Below, piece after piece: positions 1-8,575 of a stretch of DNA of 64,000 nucleotides. The notes under the pieces were generated by a model. That model was not told the origin of the DNA and did no database searches. It saw nothing but the letters and a program-made list of their open reading frames with translations. The stretch's first letter is position 1; each line of letters starts with the position of its first letter. The DNA comes from Rhodococcus sp. B50. GTDB taxonomy: Bacteria; Actinomycetota; Actinomycetes; Mycobacteriales; Mycobacteriaceae. The position numbers and the translations under genes were made by a program. The stretch spans positions 2,173,480 through 2,237,479 of the forward strand of contig NZ_WPAG02000002.1 in NCBI RefSeq assembly GCF_013602415.1, in the 5' to 3' direction.

Positions 1-440
1 CGGTCGATCAATGCCCGACCACGACCGGAGGCGTAGGCCACAAACACTCCGACCTGACTGTTCTCGATCCGCCCGGCGGTGCCGGAATACTGCCGGGCCA
101 CGCCTGCGGATCTGTTGCCTTTCTTCAGAAAACCGGTCTCGTCGACAATCAACACCCCGGTCTTTTCGTCGCCGATCGCCTCGACCACCACATCTCGCAC
201 GTCATCGCGCAACCCGTCACAGTCCCACGCGTAGAAGTTCAGCAGCCGCTGCATGCCTTCCGGGCCAGCGTCCCCGGCCGCCTCGGCCAACGTCCAGCCG
301 TTCTTACGTTCGACCTCCGCGAGCAATCCCCGGACATACGCCACCATGCGCCGCCGTGACTCCACCCGCGAGAACCGGTGCGCGAACCGACTGCAGAACG
401 CCGTGAACCCCGCCGACCATTCCAACACCTCCGACTGCAC
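1..440 (-). CDS. IS701-family transposase, N-terminal part (runs off window)
   Basis: This is a DDE transposase read leftwards off the window edge. The translation contains the family signature GVLIVDETGFLKKGNRSAGVARQ followed by YSGTAGRIENSQVGVFVAYAS, where the Asp of VDETG is the first catalytic acid. The preceding region (RFSRVESRRRMVAYVRGLLAEVERKNGW) is the usual IS701 N-terminal helical part. The likely start is GTG at 440; TTG codons at 443 and 449 are alternatives just after an in-frame stop. The C-terminal catalytic residues lie outside the window, so completeness cannot be judged. The element end lies near 490, inside a glyoxalase-like gene. Confidence 0.85.
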   Translation of the reverse strand, partial: MQSEVLEWSAGFTAFCSRFAHRFSRVESRRRMVAYVRGLLAEVERKNGWTLAEAAGDAGPEGMQRLLNFYAWDCDGLRDDVRDVVVEAIGDEKTGVLIVDETGFLKKGNRSAGVARQYSGTAGRIENSQVGVFVAYASGRGRALID

Positions 441-490
441 CAAGATCAATTACCATAGACACAACCTCGGTCACAAACTGTCGTTGCAGT
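1..490 (-). mobile_element. IS701-like insertion sequence, right end
   Basis: Transposase coding sequence plus about 50 nt of terminal DNA. The right boundary, near 490, is set by where the neighbouring glyoxalase-like reading frame stops matching its family. The inverted repeat cannot be verified because the other end is outside the window. Confidence 0.6.
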
Positions 491-722
491 AGTAGGCGGC
501 TTCCACCTCGTCGCCGACGTGGACGGAGATCGCCGAGTCCACGGGAGCCGATTCGTCGCCACTGACCAACTGGACGACGGCACGACCGTCGGGAGTGGTG
601 AACCGCGCGACCCACCCGAGGTTCATCTCTTCGACGCTCAGCCCCAGATAGTCCGCGTAGAAGCTGCGCGCCTCCCCGATGTCCGGGACGTTGATGTTGG
701 TGGTGATGCCGGTCGGACGCAT
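471..722 (-). pseudogene. Glyoxalase/bleomycin-resistance-fold protein, truncated by IS701
   Basis: The first ~77 residues are a clear vicinal-oxygen-chelate domain (TGITTNINVPDIGEARSFYADYLGL, then WVARFTTPDGRAVVQLVSGD). The frame then enters insertion-sequence DNA after VEAAY and stops within a few codons, so the second half of the domain, including metal-binding residues, is missing. ATG 722 is chosen because AAGGAG lies 8 nt upstream; GTG 731 is the alternative. Family members are metal-dependent isomerases, dioxygenases or antibiotic-binding proteins, and the substrate here is unknown. The gene is divergent from the catalase-related gene, so the palindromic site between them may have served both. 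Confidence 0.8.
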
Positions 723-814
723 GCGGGTCACTCCTTCGACGATCTTGGGTGGATTCGACCCCGCTCAGCGGGGTTCATTCCACACAAATCGGGACGATGG
801 GTCATCTCGAATTC

Positions 815-830
815 GAGTACACCACTACTC
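815..830. promoter_or_regulatory. Palindromic operator site 1 (GAGTA-N6-TACTC), catalase-related gene
   Basis: GAGTA CACCAC TACTC ends 69 nt before the ATG at 900. It is one of five copies, all with a 6-nt spacer and all upstream of genes in the 0.8-12.7 kb block. The arms are inverted repeats, as expected for a dimeric regulator. The adjacent LuxR-family protein is the obvious candidate binder, but this is inference. Confidence 0.7.
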
Positions 831-899
831 ACGCCCCGGGACGTCGGCCACGTCAGACTCGTATTCACGGAACGACAGGTCCCGACCATCGGAGAACTC

Positions 900-2027
900 A
901 TGTCTCTCACCAATTCCACGGCCCACCCGAAACTCGCACCCACCTTCGTCCGTTACAGCGACGACCTGGAACGACGCGACCCCGACGAGGATGCCCTGAT
1001 CGAGCGGATCGTCGAGTCGCTGCACCGTAACAACGAGTGGGCCGCCGAGAAGTACAAGCATGCGATCCGCGACGCCCACGCCAAAGGGCTCGGTGTCATG
1101 CGCGGGGAACTGACCGTGTATCCGAATCTGCCCCGGCCCTATCGGCAGGGACTGTTCGCGAAAGCCCGGACATATCCGGTACTCGTTCGCTTGTCCAGCA
1201 CGGCAGGCGCGCTTCGCAGCGATCAGGTGGGCGGAGTCCGCGGAATGGCGATCAAGGTTCTGGGTGTGAGCGGTGACCGGATCATCCCGGACGGACACAC
1301 GAATCAGGATTTCATTCTGGTGAACAGCGATACGTTTCCGTTCGCCGATGTGCGTTCGTACGCCGGCAAGGGAATGCGGTTCGCAAAGATCCTTGCACGC
1401 ACTCCCGACCCCCTGCTTCGGACAGCCTGCTTTCTCGCCCGAGGCGCTTCGCGGATCTTCACGCCACTGCACCTCACCCTCCCGAACGATGTGCAATTGT
1501 TTGCGCGACCGAACGACCACGTCCTCGGTGAGACCTATCATTCGGCGGCGGCGCTTCGTTACGGCGACCATGTCGCCAAAATCTGCATCACTCCCCTCTC
1601 GGATTCGGTCAAGAGCCTCACCGGACAACGCATTCCTCGCAGCGCCGGCGACGACGCGCATCGCCTGTCCGTCGAGCAGTTCTTCGCGCACACCAGTGCC
1701 GACTACGAGGTCCGCGTCCAGCTCTGCACCGACACCGAGAAGATGCCGATCGAGGATGCCACCGTGCAGTGGGCCACGGGCGAGTCACGGCATGTTCCGG
1801 TGGCCCGAATTCGGATTCCCCGACAGGACACCAGCAGCACGGCGCTGCGCACCTACGCCGAAGACGTCGTGTCGTTCAATTCGTGGACCGGTCTCGCAGA
1901 TCATCGTCCGCTGGGCTCGATCAATCGGCTGAAACTTCGCGTCTACAACGCGTCGAGCGAATTCAGGCACCGCAAGAACGGAATCGACCGCGTGGAACCG
2001 ACCACAATTTCCGATATTCCCGAATAG
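900..2027 (+). CDS. Catalase-related haem protein (small catalase / allene-oxide-synthase-like)
   Basis: A 375-residue protein with a catalase core fold signature and none of the C-terminal domain of large catalases. The block RDAHAKGLG (distal His about 60) matches the catalase VHAKG motif. TYPVLVRLSST and GGVRGMAIKV match the RFST...RGFAVKF region, and Asn about 142 falls where the distal Asn is expected. RVYNASSEFRHR near the C-terminus supplies the proximal Tyr (about 349). This size class includes catalases, peroxidases and catalase-related allene oxide synthases or hydroperoxide lyases acting on fatty-acid hydroperoxides. ATG 900 follows GGAG at suitable spacing; longer in-frame extensions lack coding character. 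Operator site 1 lies just upstream. Confidence 0.85.
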   Translation: MSLTNSTAHPKLAPTFVRYSDDLERRDPDEDALIERIVESLHRNNEWAAEKYKHAIRDAHAKGLGVMRGELTVYPNLPRPYRQGLFAKARTYPVLVRLSSTAGALRSDQVGGVRGMAIKVLGVSGDRIIPDGHTNQDFILVNSDTFPFADVRSYAGKGMRFAKILARTPDPLLRTACFLARGASRIFTPLHLTLPNDVQLFARPNDHVLGETYHSAAALRYGDHVAKICITPLSDSVKSLTGQRIPRSAGDDAHRLSVEQFFAHTSADYEVRVQLCTDTEKMPIEDATVQWATGESRHVPVARIRIPRQDTSSTALRTYAEDVVSFNSWTGLADHRPLGSINRLKLRVYNASSEFRHRKNGIDRVEPTTISDIPE

Positions 2028-2091
2028 TGAGCTGTATTCGCACTGCTCGAACCATATTTTTACGCTCCCGGCCTCCTTATACTGAGTTACC

Positions 2092-4686
2092 GTGGCCATC
2101 AATTGGCAGTTGGTCGATCGTCCCGACGAATTCGATACGATCCGATCCGAGCTGACCGGAGACGGTCAGGGTGCCATCCTGATCGGCGCCGCCGGGGTCG
2201 GCAAGACCACGCTCGCGCACCTCGTCGCCGATTCCCTCGGTTCGCCCGTGCAGTGGGTGGCGGGCACCGAGTCGGCACGCGGCATTCCACTCGGTGCGTT
2301 CGCCCCGCTCGTCGATCCGTCCACGACCCGCGACGCCGTCGCATTGGTCGGATCCGCTCGACGGTCTCTCCTGCGGCAGGGAGACATCGTGCTCGGTGTC
2401 GACGACGCGCATCTGCTCGACCAGCTGTCGGCGACCCTGCTCCAGCAGCTCGCGATCGAACACACGGTGCGGATCATCGCCACGATCCGCTCCGGCGAAC
2501 CCGTCCCCGACGCCGTCACCTCGCTGTGGAAGGACGACTACCTGCGGCGCATCGAACTACGTCCGTTCACCAAAGAGGAGAGCATCCGTCTCGTCCGGTC
2601 CGTCCTCGACGGGCAACTCGAGGAACTGAGCGCCGACGTCATGTGGGAGATGTCCGGCGGCAATGCGCTGTTCCTCCGGCATCTCGTCGAAGGTGCCCTC
2701 GATGCGGGACATCTGGTGCAGGTATCCGGGGTGTGGCAGCTCCGCGGGCAGACCGCCGCAACACCCGGGCTCACCGAACTGCTGGAATCGCGCCTCGATC
2801 GCGCCGGCCGGGAGGTCCGTACCGCTCTCGGACCGCTCGCCTTGTGCGAGCCGCTCGACCTCGACATTCTGCTCCGCATCGCCGGCGAGGACGCCGTGGA
2901 CGCGGCCGAGATGCGCGACCTGATCCGCATCGAACCCGACGGCTCCCGGCTCGACGTGCGATTCAGTCATCCCCTGCTCGGCGAGGTCGTGCGGGGACGC
3001 ATGGGCACCGCATCGGCCCGCAGGCTCCGCGGGCGGCTCGTCGACGAGCTACAGCAACGCGGGACGAGTACCGCTGCGGAACGCATCCGCCTCGCCGAGC
3101 TCTACATGGGCAGCGATCGTACTCCCGACACCGAACTCCTCGTCACCGCGGCGCGCGACGCGGTCTCGTTGTCGAATCATCCGCTCGGTGAACGCATCGC
3201 CCGCCGGGCCTGCGAACGTGGGGGCGGTATCGCCGCCGCCGAACTGCTGGCCCGCGCGCTCCTGTGGCAGGGCCACCCCGGACGCGCCGAGAAGACACTG
3301 TCCCGATTCGACCCGGAGGGCATGAACGAACTCGAGCTCATCCAGTGGGGCATGCCGCAGGTATCCATCCTCTTCTGGTCGCTCGGTGAGGTCGAGCGCG
3401 CCCACGAGATCCTCGACCTGCTGCGCGAGCGGACCCACCACCCCACGCTGCGCACGCTCGTCGACGCGGTGACGGCCTCGGTCGCCGTCCACGAGAACAA
3501 GCTCGACGAGGGACTCGCGCTTTCCGCCGAAGTCCTGTCCGATCCGGACGCACTGGCCCAGGCGGTCGAATGGGCTGCCTTCAGCGCGGGACTCGCCATG
3601 ACGGTCGCCGGTCGCGGCAGCGAATTCGAACCCATCGCCCGCCGCTGCTTCGACATGCGCAAATCGACCGACGGCATGATCCGCACGATGATCCGGTACG
3701 GCGACGTCGTCGCCCTCGCCCAGATCGGCGACCTCGCGCTGGCGGAAGAGCGGGTCGCCGAGATCTCGCACTTCTCCTCGTCCGGTCAGTACCTCGCATG
3801 GGCGATCTCCAAGATCATGGCCGCCGTGATCCACACGAACCGCGGTTGCTTTCCCGAGGTCGTCTCGGAGATCGAACAGGCGCTGGCTGCGCTCACAGCC
3901 GAAGTTCCCCTGCCGTGGCGAGTGCCCGCAACCATTCTTCTGGCCAAGGCGTACGCCGTACTCGGGCAACCCCAGCAAGCACAGCGTGTCCTCGACGACG
4001 CCGACGAACACACCGGACTCCACACGGCGATCCATCGTCCCGCCCGGTTGATCGCACAGTCCTGGCTGGCTGCCGCCGAGAACTCCGAGCAGCGCAGCGT
4101 CGCCTTCGCCCGCGAAGCCGCCGAGGCTGCCCGCACGTCCGGGCAGTACGCCGTCGAGTCCGACGCCCTTCACGACGCCGCGCGCTTCGGAGACCGCAGT
4201 GTCGCGGGCCGCCTGGCCGAACTCGTCGACCACGTCGACGGTCCGGTGGCGTCGCTCCAAGCCCGCCACGCGGCCGCAGTGGCCAAGGCGGATGCGGCCG
4301 AACTGGACGCGGTCAGCGACGACTTCGAGCACCATGGGCTGTTCCTTCACGCTGCGGATGCCGCAGCGCTCGCGGCGTCCGCCCACACGCACGACGGCGA
4401 CAGGCGACAGAGCACCGAATCCGCCGCCCGGGCATTCAAATTCGCCGCCCGCTGCGGTGGGATCACGACACCTGCGATCCAGTCGGCCGCCCACCCTTTG
4501 CCGTTGACCGCCCGCGAGCGGGAAATCGCCGCGCTCGTCGCCACGGGTCTGACGAACCGGCAGATCTCCGAGCGACTGTTCGTGTCGGTCCGCACCGTCG
4601 AAGGCCATCTCTATCGGGCATGTATCAAGCTCGGTGTTTGCGATCGTGAGCAGCTCGGACGCTTGATGCGCAACGAGGACGAGTGA
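2092..4686 (+). CDS. LuxR-family ATP-binding regulator (MalT-like, LAL type)
   Basis: An 864-residue transcription regulator. The N-terminal STAND/AAA-type ATPase shows Walker A GAAGVGKT at 32-39 and a Walker B-like strand IVLGVDDAHLL about 98-108. A long helical, TPR-like middle follows (roughly 330-780). The C-terminus is a LuxR/GerE helix-turn-helix (PLTAREREIAALVATGLTNRQ, then VSVRTVEGHLYRACIKLGV). Such proteins couple ATP and ligand binding to promoter activation. The start is GTG 2092 with a poor ribosome site. No GAGTA-N6-TACTC site was seen in its own 64-nt upstream gap, but the gene sits among five promoters that carry it, making it the prime candidate regulator (inference). Confidence 0.92.
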   Translation: MAINWQLVDRPDEFDTIRSELTGDGQGAILIGAAGVGKTTLAHLVADSLGSPVQWVAGTESARGIPLGAFAPLVDPSTTRDAVALVGSARRSLLRQGDIVLGVDDAHLLDQLSATLLQQLAIEHTVRIIATIRSGEPVPDAVTSLWKDDYLRRIELRPFTKEESIRLVRSVLDGQLEELSADVMWEMSGGNALFLRHLVEGALDAGHLVQVSGVWQLRGQTAATPGLTELLESRLDRAGREVRTALGPLALCEPLDLDILLRIAGEDAVDAAEMRDLIRIEPDGSRLDVRFSHPLLGEVVRGRMGTASARRLRGRLVDELQQRGTSTAAERIRLAELYMGSDRTPDTELLVTAARDAVSLSNHPLGERIARRACERGGGIAAAELLARALLWQGHPGRAEKTLSRFDPEGMNELELIQWGMPQVSILFWSLGEVERAHEILDLLRERTHHPTLRTLVDAVTASVAVHENKLDEGLALSAEVLSDPDALAQAVEWAAFSAGLAMTVAGRGSEFEPIARRCFDMRKSTDGMIRTMIRYGDVVALAQIGDLALAEERVAEISHFSSSGQYLAWAISKIMAAVIHTNRGCFPEVVSEIEQALAALTAEVPLPWRVPATILLAKAYAVLGQPQQAQRVLDDADEHTGLHTAIHRPARLIAQSWLAAAENSEQRSVAFAREAAEAARTSGQYAVESDALHDAARFGDRSVAGRLAELVDHVDGPVASLQARHAAAVAKADAAELDAVSDDFEHHGLFLHAADAAALAASAHTHDGDRRQSTESAARAFKFAARCGGITTPAIQSAAHPLPLTAREREIAALVATGLTNRQISERLFVSVRTVEGHLYRACIKLGVCDREQLGRLMRNEDE

Positions 4687-4694
4687 CGCTCGAC

Positions 4695-4710
4695 GAGTAG
4701 TGCGCTACTC
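4695..4710. promoter_or_regulatory. Palindromic operator site 2
   Basis: GAGTA GTGCGC TACTC, the most symmetrical copy; the palindrome extends to CGAGTAG...CTACTCG. It begins 8 nt after the regulator stop codon and ends 94 nt before ATG 4805, so it most likely controls the nuclease-family gene. Confidence 0.7.
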
Positions 4711-4804
4711 GCGACATGCCGACGGCAGCCCTCCATGCTGGGGAGAAGAACGCAGCGCCGTCCGGATCCGCATCGTGACGACGCGGAGATCCCGGGAGGA
4801 GCGT

Positions 4805-5770
4805 ATGGTCACCGTTGCGACGTGGAACCTGGAGAACCTGTACCGTCCGGGGCACGAATCCGGACCTCCGAACGACGAGGTCTACCAGCGCAAGCTCGAC
4901 ACTCTCGCCGACATCGTGACCGAAGTCGACGCCGACATCCTTGCGGTCCAGGAGGTCGGCGACCCTGCCGCCCTCGACGACCTCGTCGCCCTGCTACCCG
5001 ACCACTGGCACCGATGCCTGTCCGCCCATCCGGATCCGCGCGGGATCCGGGTGGGTTTCGTGTCCCGACCGGCGTTTCTCGACTCGTCCGAGATCACCGT
5101 CTTTCCGGAGCCACTGGGATCCGTGCGGGTGGCCGACGGATCTGCGTCCGGCAGCTTCGCCACGCGAATGGGACGGGGCGCGTTGAGGGTTCGGGTCGCG
5201 ACGGAGATCGGTGTGCTCGATCTGATCACCGCGCATCTGAAGTCCAAGCTGCTCACCTATCCCGGTAACCGATTCGCTCCGCGCGACGAGGACGAACGTG
5301 CCCGCTTCGGTGCCTACGCGCTCTACCGGCGGGCAGCCGAAGCCGCCACCGTGCGAGCAGCGGCGACCGCTCTGCTCGACGGTGCGATCGAGGACCGGCC
5401 GCCGCGCGACGATCCCGCCGTCATCGTGCTCGGCGACCTCAACGACACCGCCGACGCCGCCACCACCCGGGTGCTCCACGGGCCGCCCGGCTCCCAGATC
5501 GGCACCGCCGGGTTCCCTCGTCCCGACCACGGCGACCGGACCCGCCTGTGGAACGTCGCCTCATTGATTCCCGAGGAGCACCGCTTCTCGCGGATCTTCG
5601 AGGGACAACCCGAGCTGATCGACCACATCCTCGTCAGCCATCGGCTGCTCGACCACCTCGAATCCGCCACAGCGGTCACCGATGCGCTGACCGGAATCAC
5701 CGCAGACCCCCGCTTGCGGCGGGCCACAGTGAACTCCGATCACGCGCCGGTCGTCGTGCGTCTCCTCTGA
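4805..5770 (+). CDS. Endonuclease/exonuclease/phosphatase-family hydrolase
   Basis: A 321-residue protein with the full set of EEP-superfamily motifs: VATWNLENL (catalytic Asn), ILAVQEVG (metal-binding Glu), ITAHLKSKL, VLGDLNDT (Asp/Asn) and the terminal SDHAPVVVR (Asp-His pair). The family cleaves phosphodiester bonds in DNA, RNA, phospholipid headgroups or phosphoinositides, and the substrate cannot be set from sequence. There is no signal peptide, so it is probably cytoplasmic. The start ATG 4805 has a strong GGGAGGAG site 4 nt upstream. It is preceded by operator site 2 and ends 9 nt from the convergent peroxidase gene. Confidence 0.9.
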   Translation: MVTVATWNLENLYRPGHESGPPNDEVYQRKLDTLADIVTEVDADILAVQEVGDPAALDDLVALLPDHWHRCLSAHPDPRGIRVGFVSRPAFLDSSEITVFPEPLGSVRVADGSASGSFATRMGRGALRVRVATEIGVLDLITAHLKSKLLTYPGNRFAPRDEDERARFGAYALYRRAAEAATVRAAATALLDGAIEDRPPRDDPAVIVLGDLNDTADAATTRVLHGPPGSQIGTAGFPRPDHGDRTRLWNVASLIPEEHRFSRIFEGQPELIDHILVSHRLLDHLESATAVTDALTGITADPRLRRATVNSDHAPVVVRLL

Positions 5771-5779
5771 CAGGCCCGC

Positions 5780-7402
5780 TCACTCGATGCGGAAGCTCGC
5801 GTACGCCTTGTCGCAGGTGCTCGAGTTTCGTTCGACGATCTGCTGCAGGCAGTGCGTCTGCTCGATGATCCCCATACCGACCTCGGAGAAGGTGTCCTCG
5901 TGGTAGACGTGGCGCGCCAGCAGCGGGTTCGTGAACGCCTGCGTGAACGCGTCGTGGGCGACCATCGTGGTCAGCAGCTCCCCCATCATGCGGTGCCGGG
6001 GATAGTCCTCGGCGAAGATCCCCACGTACCACTCGACCGCGTCGACATCGCCGTGGAGCCGCGCGAGCTTCTGCTGCACCTCGACGTCCCCGGTGAGTTC
6101 GGCGAAGCTCGTCAGTCGTCCGAGTCCGAACGCCTCCCGGTAGTCGTTGAACGAACGCAGCCGCGCCTGACGCATCAGCCCGATGGTCCTCTCCTCCACC
6201 GACTCAAGGTCGGGGCACATCGGATGACGGTCGACCAGGAAGGCCGGGGTGTTCCCGAGGCCGATCCTCGACGCCTTCTGCCGCGAGCACTGGTCGATGA
6301 TCGACTCGATGCCCCTGTCGATCACCAAGGAATTGTTGTCGACGAATATCCGCGTACTCACCCGCTGCGAATCGAACACCACCGAATCCGGAATCAGCGA
6401 ATGCCACCGGTACAGGAGGTTGAATTCGATTGCACACCAGTTCGTTCTGTTCCACGGCGCTTTGTCCGCCATGAACGGGACGAACTCGATCGGGAAGTCG
6501 AACGGTCCGATGTGTTTGATGTACTCCTCGATGACGATCTTCAACAGGATGACGATCATGATGTTGCGGGTGGTCTCGAACAACCGGTCGTCGTCCCACT
6601 CCGGGTACGCGCCTTCGAGAATGCCGGCGATCCGGTTGTGTTCACGGAGGAACAGCACGTTCAGCACGGTGTTGCCGATCGTGCTGTTGCCGTGCTCGAG
6701 TCCGACCGCGAACACCGACCCCTTCCGCTCGTCCGGGCACAGTCGGAGAACCGTCTCCAGCAGGTACTTCCGGTTGTGCAGCTTCGCGAACTTCGGAATG
6801 AACTGCAGCTCCTCCCCCGGCTTGCGCTCGGCGAACAGGAAGGGCGGATATTCCTCCTCGTCGATGACCTGACTGTCGAGGCGACCCCCGTAGCCTGCCC
6901 GCAGCATCGCAGTCTTGTCCTGATTCACCCCGTAGATCTGACACAGGTCGATCTCGTGGTTCGAGTCGTTCTTCCGCGGGTCCTTCCTGTTCGTGCGCAG
7001 GAAGCTGTCGGTGAACCACTGCGCGAAGAACGCGAACCACACGCTCGTGTCGGTCGAGGGAATCTCACGGGTGCGCCGGAACAGCGCTACCACGTCCCCG
7101 ACCGCCGGCAATTCCTCCGGCGGTGTGGTGGACGGAGGGAGGTGACGACCGCTGTAGGTGCGGTCGGTCAGACTCGTCCACGTCGTGTAGTCGGCAGCCA
7201 GCGTCAGCGGGCGCGGACGCGGCGGCACAGCGTTGGCATACTTCTCGATCGCCAGTCTGCTGGCCTGCCGTCGAGCGACCGGGATCCGCCCGACCACCTC
7301 GGCCCCGATCCACGGGAGGCGACCGGAGAGCAGGGGCGACAACTTCATCGTGGAGTGGTGCCGACGTGGACGGCGAGTCGGTAACAGCAAAGGTGTGAAC
7401 AT
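5780..7402 (-). CDS. Cyclooxygenase-like animal-type haem peroxidase
   Basis: About 540 residues of the peroxidase-cyclooxygenase superfamily. Resemblance to animal COX is strong: FLREHNRIAGILEGAYPEW, LFETTRN, KIVIEEYIKHI and EFNLLYRWHSLIPDS. The last contains the COX radical-Tyr position (Y331) and the proximal haem His (H334). In the distal region, FFAQWFTDSFLRT keeps the Gln (Q128), but the position normally held by the distal His reads Asp (D132). Bacterial relatives oxygenate fatty acids or oxidise small substrates. The start is uncertain: ATG 7402 (40 nt after the DUF2235 gene) or ATG 7348, both with weak ribosome sites. It is the second gene of an operon with the DUF2235 hydrolase. No signal peptide is evident. 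Confidence 0.88.
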   Translation of the reverse strand: MFTPLLLPTRRPRRHHSTMKLSPLLSGRLPWIGAEVVGRIPVARRQASRLAIEKYANAVPPRPRPLTLAADYTTWTSLTDRTYSGRHLPPSTTPPEELPAVGDVVALFRRTREIPSTDTSVWFAFFAQWFTDSFLRTNRKDPRKNDSNHEIDLCQIYGVNQDKTAMLRAGYGGRLDSQVIDEEEYPPFLFAERKPGEELQFIPKFAKLHNRKYLLETVLRLCPDERKGSVFAVGLEHGNSTIGNTVLNVLFLREHNRIAGILEGAYPEWDDDRLFETTRNIMIVILLKIVIEEYIKHIGPFDFPIEFVPFMADKAPWNRTNWCAIEFNLLYRWHSLIPDSVVFDSQRVSTRIFVDNNSLVIDRGIESIIDQCSRQKASRIGLGNTPAFLVDRHPMCPDLESVEERTIGLMRQARLRSFNDYREAFGLGRLTSFAELTGDVEVQQKLARLHGDVDAVEWYVGIFAEDYPRHRMMGELLTTMVAHDAFTQAFTNPLLARHVYHEDTFSEVGMGIIEQTHCLQQIVERNSSTCDKAYASFRIE

Positions 7403-7442
7403 CGAGGTTCCCGTCGTCGATATCGATGCCGGTGGAGACCGG

Positions 7443-8468
7443 CTAGATGCGAACCACCGAGGCGAGCCGGTACGACGCCGACAGCCGCCGGGGGTTGTTG
7501 TCCATGGTCAGCGGAGGTGAGTACCGGGAGTTCATGGTCACCCGGAAGACCACCGAGTCGGCCACGCGCGCATCGTCCCCCACCGTCCGGCGATGCGGGA
7601 AGCCCCACAGGGGGTTCCACGACTCGTGGACCGGTCCGAGCGCCGCGGTGCAATCCAGTAGGAGTGCGGGATAGGTCGCCGCGACGGCCGGGTCGATCTC
7701 GACGCCGTGCCTTTCGGCGTTCGACAACATCCAGGCGAGGCTGATGTCGGCGAGCGAGGTCGTCGGGAAGCCACCGCCGACGTCGCAATGCACTCCCGCG
7801 AACCACACCTGTTCGATGGTCTGCCCGTCCGCCGCTGGGCCTTCCCAGAGGGTCGGTGGGAACTGGCGGCGCCGCTCGTCGAGCGACAGCGCGTGGTAGC
7901 CGGCCTTGACGTCCCGATGGAGCCGGGTATCCAGGAAGCCGTAGTCCTTCTGGTCGAGCCGACCGAAGAGCGCACCCGGGATTCCGAGTGTTCCGACCGT
8001 GTCCCACACGCCGATCATCTCGATGTGCCCGTCGACCATACGGATTCCGTCACGAGGACCGGCCCACTTCGAGTCGTCGCCTGTCCGGTTGCGGTAGGCG
8101 TGGAAGGCCTGATCGACGAGGCGACCGGTGGGACGACGGGACGGCAGCCCGCAGTAGGCAATCATGCCGCCGAGGCTCCGCGCGGTGTACGCGCCGCGGC
8201 TGAAGCCGACGAGGAAGAGACGGTCACCTTCCTCGAAGGCGTCGGCGATACGTCCGTAGCCTTCCCGTACGTTCTCGATCAGACCGTGCCCGAAGGCGCC
8301 ACCGCGCAAGCGGGACAGCAGGTTCCCTTCCGTACCCACTCCGGGGTCGTAGATCTTGTCCTGAGTGGTGGTCGTCGCCAGCGCTTCGTGGAAGCGGTAC
8401 ACATTCGTGCGCGTACGCTCTCCCGAGTTCCAGGTTCCGTCAGCGCAATAGATGATGTTCTTCGGCAT
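7443..8468 (-). CDS. DUF2235-family alpha/beta hydrolase (phospholipase-like)
   Basis: A 341-residue protein with the DUF2235 hallmarks: the N-terminal CADGTWN, the nucleophile elbow LVGFSRGAYTARSLGG (Ser about 90), VWDTVG, and VWFAGVHCDVGGGF. The family includes the Tle1 phospholipase effectors of type VI secretion, but no secretion gene is present here. A lipid-hydrolase role is inferred from family. ATG 8468 is preferred over 8489 because AAGGA lies 9 nt before it. Operator site 3 ends 71 nt upstream. The COX-like peroxidase follows 40 nt downstream in the same direction, an arrangement suggesting release and then oxidation of an acyl chain. Confidence 0.88.
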   Translation of the reverse strand: MPKNIIYCADGTWNSGERTRTNVYRFHEALATTTTQDKIYDPGVGTEGNLLSRLRGGAFGHGLIENVREGYGRIADAFEEGDRLFLVGFSRGAYTARSLGGMIAYCGLPSRRPTGRLVDQAFHAYRNRTGDDSKWAGPRDGIRMVDGHIEMIGVWDTVGTLGIPGALFGRLDQKDYGFLDTRLHRDVKAGYHALSLDERRRQFPPTLWEGPAADGQTIEQVWFAGVHCDVGGGFPTTSLADISLAWMLSNAERHGVEIDPAVAATYPALLLDCTAALGPVHESWNPLWGFPHRRTVGDDARVADSVVFRVTMNSRYSPPLTMDNNPRRLSASYRLASVVRI

Positions 8469-8539
8469 GTCGATTCGTCCTTGCCGCATCGGTTCGAAGC
8501 TGGTGCAACGATCGTCACGCGGCGGGGTGCGGCAGGCAC

Positions 8540-8555
8540 GAGTAGTGCGCTACGC
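8540..8555. promoter_or_regulatory. Palindromic operator site 3
   Basis: GAGTA GTGCGC TACGC, one mismatch in the right arm. It lies 71 nt before ATG 8468 of the DUF2235 gene and between that gene and the stop of the leftward membrane-protein gene. Confidence 0.65.
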
Positions 8556-8575
8556 GAATGTCGTCACGTGGCGTC

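Noticed and set aside
3049..4608. A leftward frame of about 519 codons opposite the LuxR-family gene
   Set aside because: Antisense to a well-supported regulator; Gly/Arg/Asp-rich translation with no motif.
5852..7384. A long rightward open frame (about 510 codons) across the COX-like gene
   Set aside because: It is the antisense shadow of a gene with clear family motifs; the translation is Arg/Val/Glu-rich without domain features, as expected in very GC-rich DNA.
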